Shown piece by piece: positions 53,679 through 61,570 of a stretch of 64,000 nt of DNA. The notes under the pieces were generated by a model, which was not told where the DNA came from, searched no databases, and saw only the letters and a program-made list of their open reading frames with translations. The translations under genes and the position numbers were made by a program. Each line of letters begins with the position of its first letter. The first letter of the stretch is position 1. The stretch spans positions 248,001-312,000 of the forward strand of contig JBGTSY010000002.1 of NCBI GenBank assembly GCA_041940025.1, in the 5' to 3' direction. The DNA is from UBA5859 sp041940025. GTDB lineage: Bacteria > Pseudomonadota > Gammaproteobacteria > UBA5859.

Positions 53679-53722
53679 GCAACATAGAGACAGATTGGAT
53701 CTATGTTGCGGGTTTTTTTTTT
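53676..53722 (+). terminator. Regulated intrinsic terminator before nrtA
   Basis: A 13-bp perfect stem (CCCGCAACATAGA / TCTATGTTGCGGG) with an 11-base loop and then ten T residues (53713-53722). It lies just before the nrtA ribosome site and overlaps hairpin P2 of the ANTAR element, so it would be the default OFF state in the absence of nitrate signalling. Confidence 0.92.
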
Positions 53723-53750
53723 GGAAAAAGTAACCGGTGGGGAGTATTCA

Positions 53751-55127
53751 ATGAAAATTGGTAGCGTGGTAAAACGGCTTGGATTGTTTATTTTAGCGTT
53801 GAGCTTACCTTGGCAACTGGCCTGGAGTGCACAGAAGTTAGGATTCCCGGAAAAAGAGGAACTCACCTTTGGTTTCATTAAGCTCACAGATATGGCACCT
53901 ATTGCCATCGCATATGAGAAAGGCTATTTCGAGGATGAAGGTCTGTATGTCACAGTAGAGGCGCAAGCGAATTGGAAAGTCCTTCTCGATGGCGTTATCG
54001 ATGGTCGCCTGGATGGTGCACATATGTTAGCGGGTCAACCATTGGCGGCTACCATTGGCTTTGGAACTGAAGCGCACATCATCACGCCATTTTCCATGGA
54101 TTTAAACGGCAACGGCATCACTGTTTCGAATGATATTTGGAAGCAGATGAAACCTAATATCCCCAAGCAAAAAGATGGCAAGCCGGTGCACCCGATTCAC
54201 GCGGATGCGTTAAAACCGGTGGTGGAAAAATATAAAAATGAAGGCAAGCCGTTCAATATGGGCATGGTGTTCCCGGTCTCTACCCATAACTATGAACTGC
54301 GTTATTGGTTGGCTGCTGGCGGTTTACATCCAGGCTACTATGCACCAAATAAAGGGGATATCTCCGGCCAAATTGATGCCGATGTGTTGCTCTCTGTGAC
54401 ACCCCCACCACAAATGCCAGCTACCCTAGAGGCGGGTACCATCTATGGCTACTGCGTGGGCGAGCCCTGGAATCAACAAGCAGTGTTTAAGGGCATTGGT
54501 GTGCCGGTGATTACTGACTATGAAATCTGGAAAGACAATCCGGAGAAGGTGTTTGGTATCACCGCAGAGTTTGCCGAAAAGTATCCCAATACCACCATCC
54601 GTGTCGTGCGCGCTTTGATTCGTGCGGCTATCTGGTTGGACGAAAACAACAATGCCAATCGACCGGAGGCAGTAAAAATATTATCCCAATCCAACTATGT
54701 TGGGGCGGACTATGAAGTGATTGCAAACAGTATGACGGGCACCTTTGAGTATGAAAAAGGTGACAAAAGAGCGGTGCCTGATTTCAATGTCTTCTTTCGT
54801 TATCACGCGACCTATCCCTTCTACTCCGATGCAGTATGGTATCTGACGCAAATGCGTCGATGGGGTCAAATTGCAGCGCACAAAAGTGATGCTTGGTATC
54901 ACCAGATCGCCAAGAAGGTCTATCGTCCAGACATCTATAGCAAAGCAGCTCAATCGTTGATTGATGAGGGCTTGGCAATGAAAAAAGATTTTCCGGATTT
55001 CGCCACTGAAGATGGGTTTAAGTCACCCCAATCAGAGTTTATTGACGGTATTGTGTTTGATGGCACCAAACCAAATGCTTATATCGATAAATTTCCTATT
55101 GGTTTAAAAGCCGAAGACTCGCTTTAA
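53751..55127 (+). CDS. nrtA: Nitrate ABC transporter substrate-binding protein NrtA
   Basis: A periplasmic binding protein of 458 residues with a signal peptide (LGLFILALSLPWQLAWS). The NrtA/CmpA family pattern is clear: TFGFIKLTDMAPIAIAYEKGYF, VTVEAQANWKVLLDGVIDGRLDGAHMLAG, YGYCVGEPWNQQAV. It captures nitrate or nitrite for the NrtBC complex. Start at 53751 with GGGGAG seven bases upstream; a longer frame would run through the terminator. Its expression should depend on the upstream ANTAR leader. Confidence 0.92.
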   Translation: MKIGSVVKRLGLFILALSLPWQLAWSAQKLGFPEKEELTFGFIKLTDMAPIAIAYEKGYFEDEGLYVTVEAQANWKVLLDGVIDGRLDGAHMLAGQPLAATIGFGTEAHIITPFSMDLNGNGITVSNDIWKQMKPNIPKQKDGKPVHPIHADALKPVVEKYKNEGKPFNMGMVFPVSTHNYELRYWLAAGGLHPGYYAPNKGDISGQIDADVLLSVTPPPQMPATLEAGTIYGYCVGEPWNQQAVFKGIGVPVITDYEIWKDNPEKVFGITAEFAEKYPNTTIRVVRALIRAAIWLDENNNANRPEAVKILSQSNYVGADYEVIANSMTGTFEYEKGDKRAVPDFNVFFRYHATYPFYSDAVWYLTQMRRWGQIAAHKSDAWYHQIAKKVYRPDIYSKAAQSLIDEGLAMKKDFPDFATEDGFKSPQSEFIDGIVFDGTKPNAYIDKFPIGLKAEDSL

Positions 55128-55155
55128 TCAGTGGTGGTAAGAGAAAGGCAGACAA

Positions 55156-56160
55156 ATGAACAGACAGGTTTCAATCGCACTGATGCAGAACGATGAAAGA
55201 GTACCAAAATGGGTGGATGCAATGAAACGTTGGAATGTGCGCATGCTCTCCAATGTCATTGGTCCGGTGATTGGTGTCATGGTGTTTTTATTACTTTGGT
55301 CTGTGGCCGCACAAAACATCCAAACCTCTTTGGGGCAGTTTCCAGGTCCAGGGGATGTATGGACACAGGTTGACAATCTTCGCACGGAACATATGGCCGC
55401 GCGGCAAAAAGCCGAAGCTTTTTACCAAAGACAGGAAGAAAGAAATCAAGCGCGACTTGCAGTCGATCCAGATTACGTTCCCAAAGTCCGTGCCTATACG
55501 GGTAAAGAGACGTTTTTGGATCAAATTGTCACCAGCTTAAAAACAGTGATGAGTGGTTTTCTTGTTGCCGCTCTGATTGCCATTCCGTTGGGCATCGCTA
55601 TTGGTTTGAGTCAGGGTTTATATCGTTCAGTGAATCCTATTATTCAAGTATTTAAGCCGGTGTCCCCATTGGCGTGGCTGCCTATTGTCACCATGGTGGT
55701 GAGTGCCCTGTATGTCACGCCCGAGCCATTAGTACCTAAATCCTATTTGGTGTCGATGTTTACTGTCACCCTATGTTGCTTGTGGCCAATGGTGGTGAAT
55801 ACTGCCGTAGGCGTTGCATCCATCGACGAAGATCTGGTGAATGTGAGTAAGGTGTTGCGTCTTCCGGCCTTAAAACATGTGCAAAAGATAGTGCTTCCCG
55901 CATCTATACCAATGATTTTTACCGGTATGCGTTTATCGCTAGGAGTGGCTTGGATGGTGTTAATCGCTGCGGAAATGCTCGCGCAAAATCCGGGCCTGGG
56001 TAAATTTGTCTGGGACGAATTTCAAAATGGAAGTTCTGATTCATTAGGTAGAATCATGGCGGCCATTTTCACCATTGGATTGATAGGCTTCCTGCTGGAC
56101 AGAGGAATGTTGCAACTGCAACGCTGGCTCTCTTGGGATAAGAGCAGTGCAGAGCGTTAG
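55156..56160 (+). CDS. nrtB: Nitrate ABC transporter permease NrtB
   Basis: A 334-residue inner-membrane permease. After a first helix there is a periplasmic insert of about 70 residues (ARQKAEAFYQRQEERNQAR ... YVPKVRAYTG), usual for NrtB. The BPD_transp_1 core has SGFLVAALIAIPLGIAIGL, PLAWLPIVTMV and the EAA-type loop VNVSKVLRLPALKHVQKIVLP. The terminal region reads DRGMLQLQRWLSW. It follows nrtA by 28 bp. Confidence 0.92.
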   Translation: MNRQVSIALMQNDERVPKWVDAMKRWNVRMLSNVIGPVIGVMVFLLLWSVAAQNIQTSLGQFPGPGDVWTQVDNLRTEHMAARQKAEAFYQRQEERNQARLAVDPDYVPKVRAYTGKETFLDQIVTSLKTVMSGFLVAALIAIPLGIAIGLSQGLYRSVNPIIQVFKPVSPLAWLPIVTMVVSALYVTPEPLVPKSYLVSMFTVTLCCLWPMVVNTAVGVASIDEDLVNVSKVLRLPALKHVQKIVLPASIPMIFTGMRLSLGVAWMVLIAAEMLAQNPGLGKFVWDEFQNGSSDSLGRIMAAIFTIGLIGFLLDRGMLQLQRWLSWDKSSAER

Positions 56161-56187
56161 CATCAATATCAGAGAGAGGAGATAGAG

Positions 56188-57045
56188 ATGGATGCACTTC
56201 TACAGATCAGTGATATGGGAATGGTATTTCCGACGCCTAAAGGTGCGTTTGTGGCCTTGGAGCATGTGAATCTAAACATTCAGCGGGGAGAATTTGTCTC
56301 TCTTATTGGCCACTCCGGTTGTGGTAAGTCGACGGTGTTGAATGTGGTGGCGGGACTCTATCAAGCCACAAGTGGCGGTGTGATTTTAAATGGTAAAGAG
56401 GTCAAGGAGCCCGGACCGGATCGCGCAGTGGTGTTCCAGAATCACTCACTATTGCCCTGGTTGACTGCCTATGAAAATGTGGAATTGGCTGTGAAACAGG
56501 TATTTTCCAAAGCAGGCGAACGCAGCAAAAGCAAAGCTGAGATAAAAGAATGGATTGAGCACAATCTCAAATTGGTGCACATGGATCATGCCATGCATAA
56601 AAGACCAAGTGAAATTTCCGGCGGCATGAAGCAACGAGTGGGGATTGCGCGGGCGTTGTCGATGCAACCGGATATTCTATTGATGGATGAACCTTTCGGT
56701 GCATTGGATGCCCTCACGAGAGCGCATATGCAGGATTCTTTGATGGAGATCCAACAAGAGCTCAATAACACTGTCATCATGATCACCCACGACGTGGATG
56801 AAGCGGTTCTATTGTCTGATCGCATCGTGATGATGACCAACGGACCTGCGGCCACGATTGGTTCCATCCTGGATGTGCCGCTGGCACGTCCTCGGGATCG
56901 GTTAGCCCTGTCGCGAGACGCGGAATATAATCGGCTGCGTTCTGAGGTTTTGCGATTCTTGTATGAGAAACAACGGAAGGTGGAAAATCTCTCGGCATCT
57001 GTGAGCAAGCAATCCAAGGACCAGGATGCGAATCATGCCGCATAA
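56188..57045 (+). CDS. nrtC: Nitrate ABC transporter ATP-binding protein (NrtC/NrtD type)
   Basis: A 285-residue ATPase with Walker A GHSGCGKST, Q-loop FQNHSLLPWLTAYENVE, signature EISGGMKQRVGIARAL and Walker B ILLMDEPFGALDALTR. There is no fused substrate-binding domain, so it is the short (NrtD-like) form that serves as the sole ATPase here. It follows nrtB by 27 bp and is followed by a porin gene, completing an outer- to inner-membrane uptake path. Confidence 0.9.
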   Translation: MDALLQISDMGMVFPTPKGAFVALEHVNLNIQRGEFVSLIGHSGCGKSTVLNVVAGLYQATSGGVILNGKEVKEPGPDRAVVFQNHSLLPWLTAYENVELAVKQVFSKAGERSKSKAEIKEWIEHNLKLVHMDHAMHKRPSEISGGMKQRVGIARALSMQPDILLMDEPFGALDALTRAHMQDSLMEIQQELNNTVIMITHDVDEAVLLSDRIVMMTNGPAATIGSILDVPLARPRDRLALSRDAEYNRLRSEVLRFLYEKQRKVENLSASVSKQSKDQDANHAA

Positions 57046-57080
57046 AAGATTAATCAATTAACTATTCTACTGGAGAAAAC

Positions 57081-58286
57081 TTGATGAATAACGTGACCTC
57101 AACTCTGTTGGGTATTTCTGCTGTCTGCCTGGCAGTAACGCCTGTGACTAGTGTGCATGGGAAAGGCATGTCTCAAATGATGACGGCCGGTACACCCTAT
57201 AGCGATTTTCGCGTGCGCTATGAATCTGTGGAGCAGGACAATGCATTAAAAGATGCAGATGGTCTCACCTTACGTTCCCGGCTGGGCTATCAAACCGGTG
57301 CCTATGAAGGATTCTCTGGGGTAATCGAATTTGAGGATTCTCGAACCCTGTTAGGCGTCACCGATTACAACAATGCTCTTGGTATGAATACAGACTATTC
57401 GGTGATTGCCGATCCAGAAACCACGGAGCTGGATCAAGGCTATCTCCAGTATCAGTTCGGCAGTACCACGTTCAAGTTCGGTCGCCAGGTGATGACCTAT
57501 GACAATCATCGATTTGTGGGTCATGTGGGTTGGCGTCAGGATAGACAAACCTTTGATGGGTTCACCCTCCACTCCCAACCGATCGAAGGACTTAAACTGA
57601 ACTATGCTTATTTAGAGCAGCGTAATCGCATTTTTGCTGAGTCTAGGGATTTGCCCGCCAAAGATCATTTAGTAAATGGCAGCTATCAAACGCCATTTGG
57701 TACCTTGGGTGCTTATGGGTACTTGTTAGAAGTGGATGAGGGCAGTAACGACACCTTAGATACCTATGGTGTCCGTTTTGGCGGCAGCACCAATGGTGAG
57801 GATCTCAAGCTGATCTATTCTCTTGAGTTTGCTAGCCAAACTTTTGAGTCTGGAACAACAGAATTTGACGCAGATTACCTCTTCTTAGAGGCGGGTGCGA
57901 AGTTCGGCAAGTTAACCACCAAACTTGGTTACGAGCTGTTGGGCTCTGATGACGGTCAATTTGGATTCCAAACACCCTTGGCCACCTTACATAAATTCAA
58001 TGGTTGGGCGGATCAATTTTTATCTACCCCTTTAGAAGGACTTAAAAACCTGAGTATTACCTTTGCCGCGCCTGTGGCAGGAGGTCGGGCAAGTTTGGTT
58101 TACCATGATTTTGAGTCGGACGACTCAACTGCGGGCGTGGACGATCTGGGCAGCGAGGTGGATCTGCTTTACGCACGCAAGTTTTGTGATCACTACAATG
58201 CGGGAATTAAATATGCGGCTTATTCCGCAGGCGATGTGAAGGTAGACACCGATAAGCTCTGGTTGTGGGTGGGTGCCTCCTTCTAA
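57081..58286 (+). CDS. Outer-membrane porin of the alginate-export-like family, nitrate-locus associated
   Basis: A 401-residue barrel with a signal peptide (ISAVCLAVTPVTSVHG), the RVRYESVEQDNALKDADGLTLRSRLGY start, LEFG/KFGRQVMTYDNHRFVG and a C-terminal WVGASF. These features match PF13372-type porins. It lies 35 bp after nrtC, probably within the same transcript, so nitrate entry across the outer membrane is a good guess. A terminator follows. Confidence 0.82.
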   Translation: MMNNVTSTLLGISAVCLAVTPVTSVHGKGMSQMMTAGTPYSDFRVRYESVEQDNALKDADGLTLRSRLGYQTGAYEGFSGVIEFEDSRTLLGVTDYNNALGMNTDYSVIADPETTELDQGYLQYQFGSTTFKFGRQVMTYDNHRFVGHVGWRQDRQTFDGFTLHSQPIEGLKLNYAYLEQRNRIFAESRDLPAKDHLVNGSYQTPFGTLGAYGYLLEVDEGSNDTLDTYGVRFGGSTNGEDLKLIYSLEFASQTFESGTTEFDADYLFLEAGAKFGKLTTKLGYELLGSDDGQFGFQTPLATLHKFNGWADQFLSTPLEGLKNLSITFAAPVAGGRASLVYHDFESDDSTAGVDDLGSEVDLLYARKFCDHYNAGIKYAAYSAGDVKVDTDKLWLWVGASF

Positions 58287-58316
58287 GGATGTGGAACCGA
58301 AAAACCGAATCAACGG

Positions 58317-58355
58317 CTGCCACCCTGGATTTTTTCCTCGGTGGCAGTTTTCTTT
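58317..58355 (+). terminator. Intrinsic terminator of the nrt operon
   Basis: Stem CTGCCACC (58317-58324) / GGTGGCAG (58340-58347) followed by a T-rich tail (TTTTCTTTC). It starts about 30 bp after the porin stop and ends the nitrate-uptake transcript. Confidence 0.8.
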
Positions 58356-58625
58356 CAGTGGTGTCCGGAAATTATACAGAGACTCTTTCTCTATTATTGT
58401 CAGATACCACTAATACAACTGCTTGATTTCTAGGGACTTGGCTCTGAATGGGCATCTATCCTGATGATAGAGGTGTCATTCATAATTCAGGATCGGGAGG
58501 TCAAGATTGGCGGGTTCTGCTGAGTATTGTGTTCTTTCTATCTTACTGTTGAAAATTTTTACAATATGTATCGTTCCTGTCGGAGATTATCTTGTAACTA
58601 ATTGACTAATAATGAAAAAATAACT

Positions 58626-58641
58626 TGGCCCGCCGATTGCA
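58626..58641 (+). promoter_or_regulatory. Sigma-54 (-24/-12) promoter for the PEP-CTERM gene
   Basis: TGGCCCG-CCGA-TTGCA matches the consensus TGGCACG-N4-TTGCW at all but one position, with the essential GG (58627-58628) and GC (58639-58640) ten bases apart. Transcription would start near 58652, about 80 bases before the coding start. RpoN control of PEP-CTERM genes through PrsK/PrsR is known in other proteobacteria. Confidence 0.75.
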
Positions 58642-58732
58642 TTTTGTCTTTCCAAGACCTCAATTCCAAGGTTTTATAGTTTAGATTTATTTTTGTATTA
58701 GTTTTAATTTAACATTTTGGGGGTATGACTAA

Positions 58733-59632
58733 ATGAATAGTTTGAAGTCTGGTTTTAAACTGACCGCTATTGCCACCACCACCGTATTGGCTATGGGAGC
58801 TGCCAGTGTGCAAGCTGCTGTAGTGGATGCTGCTGATGTGGTCGTGATTGTAGATGAGTCTGGATCCATGGGTGGTGAGCACGCTTGGTTGCCGGGCATG
58901 ATTGCCGATTTGGAAACAGGTCTGTTAGCCGCAGGTGTAGGCACCGGTGCCGACGCCAATCAATATGCCTTGGTAGGTTATGGTGGCCATAATGCAGGTG
59001 ATGTTCCCCATAAGCACTTAGTGGGTGGCGGCGATTGGGGATCATCTGCTCAATTTGGCGCAGCAGCTGGTACGTTGGTTACTTCTGGTGGTTTTGAAGA
59101 TGGTTGGAACGGCATCGATTACTTCTTCGATAACTACACCGCTCGAGGTGGAAACATTGCACTCAACGTTATTTTGGTCACAGACGAAGATCGTGATAAC
59201 CAAAATGGTGCTTTAACTTATGCCAATGTACTGGCGCAATTGACAGGTGCAGGCGCACTACTGAATGCAGTAGTGAACTGTAACTTCGGCCCTGGTGGTG
59301 ACGTTTTAGGTGTGGACTCTTCCGGTGATGCTTATAAAGCAGACGGTTCAGGTGGCTTCACTACCGTTGGTGGCGGTAGCCAATCAGGCGGTTGTGCTGG
59401 TAGCACCAAGGCTGATTATGTCGATATGGCGTGGGCCAGCGGTGGTGCGTCTTGGGACTTAAACAAGCTCCGAGCCGGAGGATTGATCGCTGATTCTTTC
59501 AGTAGCGCATTTGTAGACATTAAAGTGAAGGAAATCACCACTCCACCAACAGGTATTCCTGAGCCTGCTACAGGTGTTCTATTTGGTTTAGGTTTGGCTT
59601 CTCTACTTGGTTTACGACGTAAACTTAGCTAG
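58733..59632 (+). CDS. PEP-CTERM sorted protein with a von Willebrand A-like domain
   Basis: A 299-residue exported protein. Signal peptide: LTAIATTTVLAMGAASVQAA. The next segment DVVVIVDESGSMGGEH carries the DxSxS metal site of von Willebrand A domains, with NVILVTDEDRD supplying a later strand. Gly-rich loops follow (GGGSQSGGCAGSTKADY). The C-terminus is a textbook PEP-CTERM signal: GIPEPATGVLFGLGLASLLGLRRKLS-like (PEP motif, hydrophobic helix, basic tail). Exosortase (EpsH/XrtA type) would cleave it for display or matrix export; no exosortase gene is in the window. A sigma-54 promoter precedes and a terminator follows, so it is a single-gene unit. Confidence 0.88.
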   Translation: MNSLKSGFKLTAIATTTVLAMGAASVQAAVVDAADVVVIVDESGSMGGEHAWLPGMIADLETGLLAAGVGTGADANQYALVGYGGHNAGDVPHKHLVGGGDWGSSAQFGAAAGTLVTSGGFEDGWNGIDYFFDNYTARGGNIALNVILVTDEDRDNQNGALTYANVLAQLTGAGALLNAVVNCNFGPGGDVLGVDSSGDAYKADGSGGFTTVGGGSQSGGCAGSTKADYVDMAWASGGASWDLNKLRAGGLIADSFSSAFVDIKVKEITTPPTGIPEPATGVLFGLGLASLLGLRRKLS

Positions 59633-59661
59633 TTATAGTGACATCTAATCATTAGATTGAG

Positions 59662-59688
59662 AAGGCGGCTTTTTAGCCGCCTTTTTTT
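59662..59688 (+). terminator. Intrinsic terminator after the PEP-CTERM gene
   Basis: Stem AAGGCGGCT / AGCCGCCTT with a four-T loop and a run of seven Ts. It begins about 30 bp after the stop codon. Confidence 0.9.
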
Positions 59689-59935
59689 ATAACTCTAAGA
59701 ATCTTATTTGATCACACGGTGAATCAAAGCATAATGAGAAACTCCGTGAGCTTTGAGTGTTAATCAGATAGCGCTTTCATTTCCAGCCCCCATAAAGTTT
59801 TGGTTAGTGTTAAGCCATCAATGGCATGAACTTACAAAAGGTGCATAACAAGTTTGGAACCTCCTGTGGCATTGTTTCGTTTCCTAATCAATCTATAAAT
59901 AGTTCAAAAATAAACTCTGTGGAGTGAGGTAGGGT

Positions 59936-61570
59936 ATGACTCACTTGATTCGTTGCTACTTAAACTCTATTAGCTTAGCCGTCTTATTTGGTTTGCTCGC
60001 GCAACAAACTTTGATGGCGCAAGGCCCATTCACATTAAGCGGTAACGTCACAGCAAATTCAAGCGATGATATGTATCGTATGGTGGTGGCACCCAGTCGT
60101 GATCACACAACTGATGCGATGATTCAAAGCAGTGACGCCACTGAATCTGTTGCTCGGAACAGTTATCAACACTCCACTCAGCCTGCTGCCAAAGCATCTT
60201 CGAGAGCGGCAGAACACTCCACAGAAGCGACCGATCAGACCTTTCATCAGACTAACGAAGTCTCTCAAGCAGTTTACAATCAAAGTACGCGGCCCACTCT
60301 TCAGGCTACAGATAAAAGCCTACACGCTACCGCTTTGCTCACCAAGGATTCTGCCAAGCACTCGACGGAAGTATCAGAATTGACTACGGCTACTACAGTC
60401 GCTTATGCAAAGATACCCTCTCAGCAGACACAAGAGATAGCCGCATACTCCACGGATAGAAGCATTCGCGCCACAGAAGTGATGTATCAAGAGTCCACAC
60501 TGCCCACATGGCAAGCCACAGAGCAGATGGCAGACGCCAGTAGTCGCGTCAGCCAAGAAGCTGCGCAACACTCTACCGATGTTTCTAATGCCACCGTTGA
60601 AACAACTGTGGAGTATGGAAAGCTTACCTCACAACAGACAACACAGGTCAGCAAGCAGTCTACACAAACCACTGTGGAAGTGACCGAGACGACTTATCAT
60701 CATTCCACCCGACCTGCTTGGCAAGCCACAGTGCGCGGGGCTCAGGCCAGTAGTCGTGCCAGTGACCAAGTGACACAACACACCGCCGCGGCAACCGCAG
60801 CAACTTATGAACAATCCGTCAGGCCCGCTGTAGCGGCGACTGGCGCCGGTGTGGCGGCTACGACAGTCGCCACTGAACATACCACTTTGTATACCCATAC
60901 TGCCTATGAACACAGTACTGTGCCGGCGATCCAAGCCACGGATAAGGGTGTACAGATGAGTAGTGAGGCGTCCACCGAAGCGTCTAATAAGAGTGAGCAG
61001 TTGGTGCAACAGAGTTATCAGCAATCCACCCATCCCGCCATAGAAGCGACGGCGCAAGCCGTGCATACCGCTTCCGAGGTGAGCCAGGAAACCAGTTATC
61101 AAAGTGAACAGATCGCCGAGCAAGTTTACCAACACTCTACTTATCCGCTTGCCAAAGAGAGCACGCAAACGTCCAGGAATAGTGCAGACACGACCGCAAA
61201 AACAGCACAGTCGATTCAAAAAAGCGGCAATCAAACTGCAGACAAGAGCACCGTGGCGGCGCGAAATGTGGGTGGAGTGGGACGCCAAAGCAGTGAAACT
61301 TTAGATGCGAGTTTGTTGCCGACTACCGCGCAAAGCCAACAAATGATACCGATTCCTGTGTTGGATCCCTTGGTTGGGAAAATGTTATTGCGAGAAGCAT
61401 TTGCATTTCAAGGCAGTACCCTCATGCGCATGGCGCACTATTTTCGCTGTCATCCTGACGACTTGGCGAATCTGATTATTCAACATGCACCTGATAAACC
61501 CACACGTTCTGAGTTAAAACAACTATTGGTCTTTATGTCGAGTTATCCTACTTGTCATGTCATTTCGTAA
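59936..61570 (+). CDS. Secreted Ser/Thr/Gln/Ala-rich repeat protein
   Basis: A 544-residue protein with a signal peptide (cleavage near residue 29, LMAQG). Residues 76-420 are almost free of Phe, Cys and Trp and repeat the core [STAVM]Y..ST.PA.QAT. Its Tyr residues fall at 77, 114, 184, 254, 291, 324, 361 and 398, so the spacing is 37 or about 70 (two units), once 33. Between cores lies a helical Ser/Ala/Thr/Glu stretch. A compact C-terminal domain (residues 455-544) starts with PIPVLDPLVGKMLLREAFAFQG and ends in RCHPDDLANLIIQHAPD...SYPTCHVIS. Its stop overlaps the DUF4105 start. It could be an extended surface rod or matrix protein. I recognise no family. Confidence 0.7.
   Translation: MTHLIRCYLNSISLAVLFGLLAQQTLMAQGPFTLSGNVTANSSDDMYRMVVAPSRDHTTDAMIQSSDATESVARNSYQHSTQPAAKASSRAAEHSTEATDQTFHQTNEVSQAVYNQSTRPTLQATDKSLHATALLTKDSAKHSTEVSELTTATTVAYAKIPSQQTQEIAAYSTDRSIRATEVMYQESTLPTWQATEQMADASSRVSQEAAQHSTDVSNATVETTVEYGKLTSQQTTQVSKQSTQTTVEVTETTYHHSTRPAWQATVRGAQASSRASDQVTQHTAAATAATYEQSVRPAVAATGAGVAATTVATEHTTLYTHTAYEHSTVPAIQATDKGVQMSSEASTEASNKSEQLVQQSYQQSTHPAIEATAQAVHTASEVSQETSYQSEQIAEQVYQHSTYPLAKESTQTSRNSADTTAKTAQSIQKSGNQTADKSTVAARNVGGVGRQSSETLDASLLPTTAQSQQMIPIPVLDPLVGKMLLREAFAFQGSTLMRMAHYFRCHPDDLANLIIQHAPDKPTRSELKQLLVFMSSYPTCHVIS
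60161..61195 (+). repeat. Array of eight 37-residue (33-37, or paired 70) protein repeats
   Basis: Inside the repeat protein, cores such as YQHSTQPA, YNQSTRPT, YQESTLPT, YHHSTRPA, YEQSVRPA, YEHSTVPA, YQQSTHPA and YQHSTYPL recur at near-constant spacing. Two of the intervals are double length (70) and contain a degenerate middle copy. At the DNA level the copies have diverged, so this is an old repeat. Confidence 0.85.

Noticed and set aside
59860..59890. A second -24/-12 promoter before the repeat gene
   Set aside because: GG and GC elements are present but the spacing is one base too long and the rest does not match consensus.
60629..61288. 219-codon open frame on the minus strand within the repeat gene
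   Set aside because: It is a shadow of the Ser/Thr/Ala/Gln-rich repeats, whose codons yield long antisense frames; no signal, motif or ribosome site.
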